Source: Clostridiales bacterium (GTDB lineage: Bacteria; Bacillota_A; Clostridia; Saccharofermentanales; Saccharofermentanaceae). Taken from it: a stretch of 8,044 nt of DNA. The position numbers and the translations under genes were made by a program. Every line of letters starts with the position of its first letter. Within the stretch, counting starts at the first letter, position 1. Positions 6,124 through 8,044 of the stretch are shown here, in pieces. The notes beneath the pieces were generated by a model. That model did no database searches. It was not told where the DNA came from and saw only the letters and a list, made by a program, of their open reading frames with translations. Location of the stretch: positions 1 through 8,044 of the forward strand of contig JAFYJX010000067.1 in the NCBI GenBank assembly GCA_017537905.1, read 5' to 3'.

Positions 6124-8044
6124 GCGGCTTTTGTCACTTACATCTTCATACTGAATACAGTCTTCTTGACGGTGCGATAAAGATCAAGGATCTTGCGCAA
6201 AGGCTCAAGGATATGGGCATGACTTCATGTGCCATAACTGATCACGGAGTTATGTACGGTGCAGTCTCTTTTTACAGGGAGATGAAGGCCAACGGGATCC
6301 ATCCTGTGATCGGCTGCGAAGTCTATGTTGCACCAGGCTCCAGATTCGATAAGACAGTTGTTCCCGGCAGGGAAGACAAATACTACAATCACCTGATCCT
6401 TTTAGCCAAGGATAACCAGGGCCTTGCGAACCTGAACAGACTTGTATCTGCAGGCTTTACCGAAGGCTTTTACAGGCGCCCGAGGATCGATGAAGAACTG
6501 CTGGAGAAATGGCACGAAGGCTTGATCTGTCTTTCCGGATGTATTGCAGGTAAAGTTTCTTCGCTGATCCTCTCAGGTGAGACAGAGAAAGCTGCGCAGA
6601 CTGCTATCTGGTACGACAATCTATTCGGCAGGGGCAATTACTATCTTGAGATCCAGGCAAATACGACGCCCGAACAGGCGAAGGTAAATGCAGCGCTTGT
6701 TAAGCTCTCAAATGAGACGGGTATTCCTCTTGTAGCCACCAACGACTGCCACTATCTGATGAAGGATGACTATGAAGCGCAGGATATCCTTCTTTGCATT
6801 TCAACGGCAGCGAGGATCGACGACGAGAACCGCATGCGCATGTCCTGCAATGATTTCTATGTAAAATCCGAGACTGAGATGAGGCGCTTTTTCCCTGAAC
6901 TTTCAGAGGCAATCGACAACACCGTAAAGATCGCAGAAATGTGCCATGCCGAATATGATTTCGAGACGATCCATCTTCCTGTTTATGAAGTGCCCGAAGG
7001 CTATAAGAACCACGAAGAATATCTGGCAGATCTGACTTATAAAGGACTTAAGAAGAGATTTGAAGTAACGCCGCCCACCGGAAGCGTTGACGACTATATG
7101 AAGCGCGCCGAATATGAGCTTTCTGTCATCAACAGCATGGGTTATACGGATTACTATCTCATAGTCTGGGACTTCATTAATTATGCGAAGACTCACGATG
7201 TAACAGTAGGCCCCGGCAGGGGTTCAGGCGCGGGCTCTCTTGTTGCATATGCCGTAGGCATCACTGATATCGATCCGATAAGATACGGTCTTGTTTTCGA
7301 GAGATTCTTAAATTCCGAGAGAGTATCGATGCCGGACTTCGACGTCGACTTCAACGACGAGAGGCGTCAGATCGCGATAGATTACGTTACGGAAAAATAC
7401 GGCAAGACCAGAGTCGCGCATGTAATCACTTTCGGTACGCTTGCAGCGAGGCAGGCTGTTAAGGATGTAGCGAGAGTTCTCAATATGCCTATCGCGCAGA
7501 GTAATAAGCTTACTAAGATGATCCCGTTTTCGATCGGCATGAACTTAAAGCAGGCACTAGAGATCAGCACTGAATTTAAGGAAGCATATGACACCGATCC
7601 CGAAGCCAGGAAAGTCATCGACATGGCAATGCGTGTAGAAGGACTTCCACGTAATGCTGGAACGCATGCAGCGGGAATAATTATATCCGGTAAGGACATT
7701 ACCGACATCGCGCCTCTGGCTGTAAATGACGATACTGTCGCAGTTCAGTTCGCGAAGACCGATGTAGAGAGCATAGGCCTTCTTAAGTTCGACTTCCTGG
7801 GACTTAGAACGCTCACCGTTTTGCAGGACTGTGTTGAGCTCGTGAAAGAGAACTACGGTAAGACGATAGATCTCGACAGAATACCGTTAGATGATCCCGA
7901 GATCTTTAAGATGATCGGACGTGGCGAGACGGTAGGTATATTCCAGCTTGAGAGCCGTGGCATGACGTCGTTCATGAAGCAGTTGGAGCCCGGCAGCTTG
8001 GAAGATATCATCGCAGGTATCTCTCTTTACAGACCGGGTCCTAT
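6120..8044 (+). CDS. dnaE: DNA polymerase III subunit alpha, DnaE (N-terminal 641 residues; cut by window edge)
   Basis: DnaE is the C-family catalytic subunit that extends DNA during replication; in Bacillota it usually works beside PolC. The frame is open from the ATG overlapping the uvrB stop to the window edge, giving 641 of an expected 1,100-1,200 residues. The N-terminal PHP domain (1 to about 280) starts HLHLHTEYSLLDGA and keeps all nine metal-ligand positions: H8, H10, D17, H42, E67, H91, C141, D209 and H211. The palm has GPGRGSGAGSLVAY (364-377), the catalytic aspartates D406 and D408 in PDFDVDF (405-411), and the third, D558, in KFDFLGL (556-562); these correspond to E. coli D401, D403 and D555. 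RNAGTHAAGI (511-520) and GIFQLESRGM (606-615) are further family blocks. The C-terminal half (fingers, beta-binding, OB fold) is outside the window, so the DnaE subtype is not settled. It appears co-transcribed and coupled with SOS-type uvrB. Confidence 0.97.
   Translation, partial: MSGFCHLHLHTEYSLLDGAIKIKDLAQRLKDMGMTSCAITDHGVMYGAVSFYREMKANGIHPVIGCEVYVAPGSRFDKTVVPGREDKYYNHLILLAKDNQGLANLNRLVSAGFTEGFYRRPRIDEELLEKWHEGLICLSGCIAGKVSSLILSGETEKAAQTAIWYDNLFGRGNYYLEIQANTTPEQAKVNAALVKLSNETGIPLVATNDCHYLMKDDYEAQDILLCISTAARIDDENRMRMSCNDFYVKSETEMRRFFPELSEAIDNTVKIAEMCHAEYDFETIHLPVYEVPEGYKNHEEYLADLTYKGLKKRFEVTPPTGSVDDYMKRAEYELSVINSMGYTDYYLIVWDFINYAKTHDVTVGPGRGSGAGSLVAYAVGITDIDPIRYGLVFERFLNSERVSMPDFDVDFNDERRQIAIDYVTEKYGKTRVAHVITFGTLAARQAVKDVARVLNMPIAQSNKLTKMIPFSIGMNLKQALEISTEFKEAYDTDPEARKVIDMAMRVEGLPRNAGTHAAGIIISGKDITDIAPLAVNDDTVAVQFAKTDVESIGLLKFDFLGLRTLTVLQDCVELVKENYGKTIDLDRIPLDDPEIFKMIGRGETVGIFQLESRGMTSFMKQLEPGSLEDIIAGISLYRPGP

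Noticed and set aside
5745..6137. Reverse-strand 130-codon open frame opposite the uvrB end
   Set aside because: Low-complexity Ser/Leu/Pro translation that mirrors the charged UvrB C-terminus; the true gene in this place is clear on the + strand.
6700..7708. Reverse-strand open frames within the last 1.4 kb
   Set aside because: They lie opposite the continuous dnaE reading frame, which carries all the catalytic motifs.
6120..8044. DnaE as an imuA/imuB-linked DnaE2-type mutagenic polymerase
   Set aside because: The complete PHP metal site and absence of imuA or imuB in the window do not support this; the C-terminal half needed to separate DnaE types is not present.

Overview
The window looks like chromosomal DNA from a member of the Bacillota, most likely a Clostridia-type gut or rumen anaerobe. 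The reasons are a ribosomal protein L27 with the N-terminal extension typical of this phylum ([10 protein letters not shown] before HKKG), a LexA/DinR-type SOS box of the Gram-positive kind, strong GGAGG-like ribosome binding sites, and mixed AGA/CGT arginine codons at moderate GC. The genus cannot be named from the sequence alone. All supported genes are on the + strand and tightly packed. The longest non-coding stretch is about 247 bases (1667-1913).

Layout: (1) 22-303 is rpmA (L27). It is followed by a long, nearly perfect hairpin with a T-rich tail (333-375), and then obgE (389-1666), whose ribosome binding site starts two bases after that tail. (2) 1667-1913 is an intergenic gap with a strong intrinsic terminator (1795-1830) and possibly a short RNA gene. 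(3) 1914-4001 is a three-gene cluster with gaps of 8 and 4 bases: a divergent PAP2 (DUF212/YuiD-like) membrane protein, an AlkD-family DNA alkylation repair protein, and a PfkB-family 1-phosphofructokinase. (4) 4014-4042 is a promoter whose spacer contains a 12/14 match to the Gram-positive LexA consensus. It drives uvrB (4102-6123). (5) dnaE, the DNA polymerase III alpha subunit, starts at 6120, overlaps the uvrB stop by four bases (ATGA) and runs off the window edge after 641 codons.

How they fit together: rpmA and obgE form the usual ribosome-assembly pair of Bacillota, here separated by a probable partial terminator. The second half is rich in DNA maintenance: AlkD-type base repair, UvrB nucleotide excision repair and a DnaE polymerase. 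The most interesting feature is regulatory. The SOS-controlled uvrB promoter reads into a translationally coupled dnaE, so a C-family replicative-type polymerase may be part of the DNA damage response here. I found no mobile element, CRISPR array, tRNA or rRNA gene, and no clearly novel multi-gene defence system.
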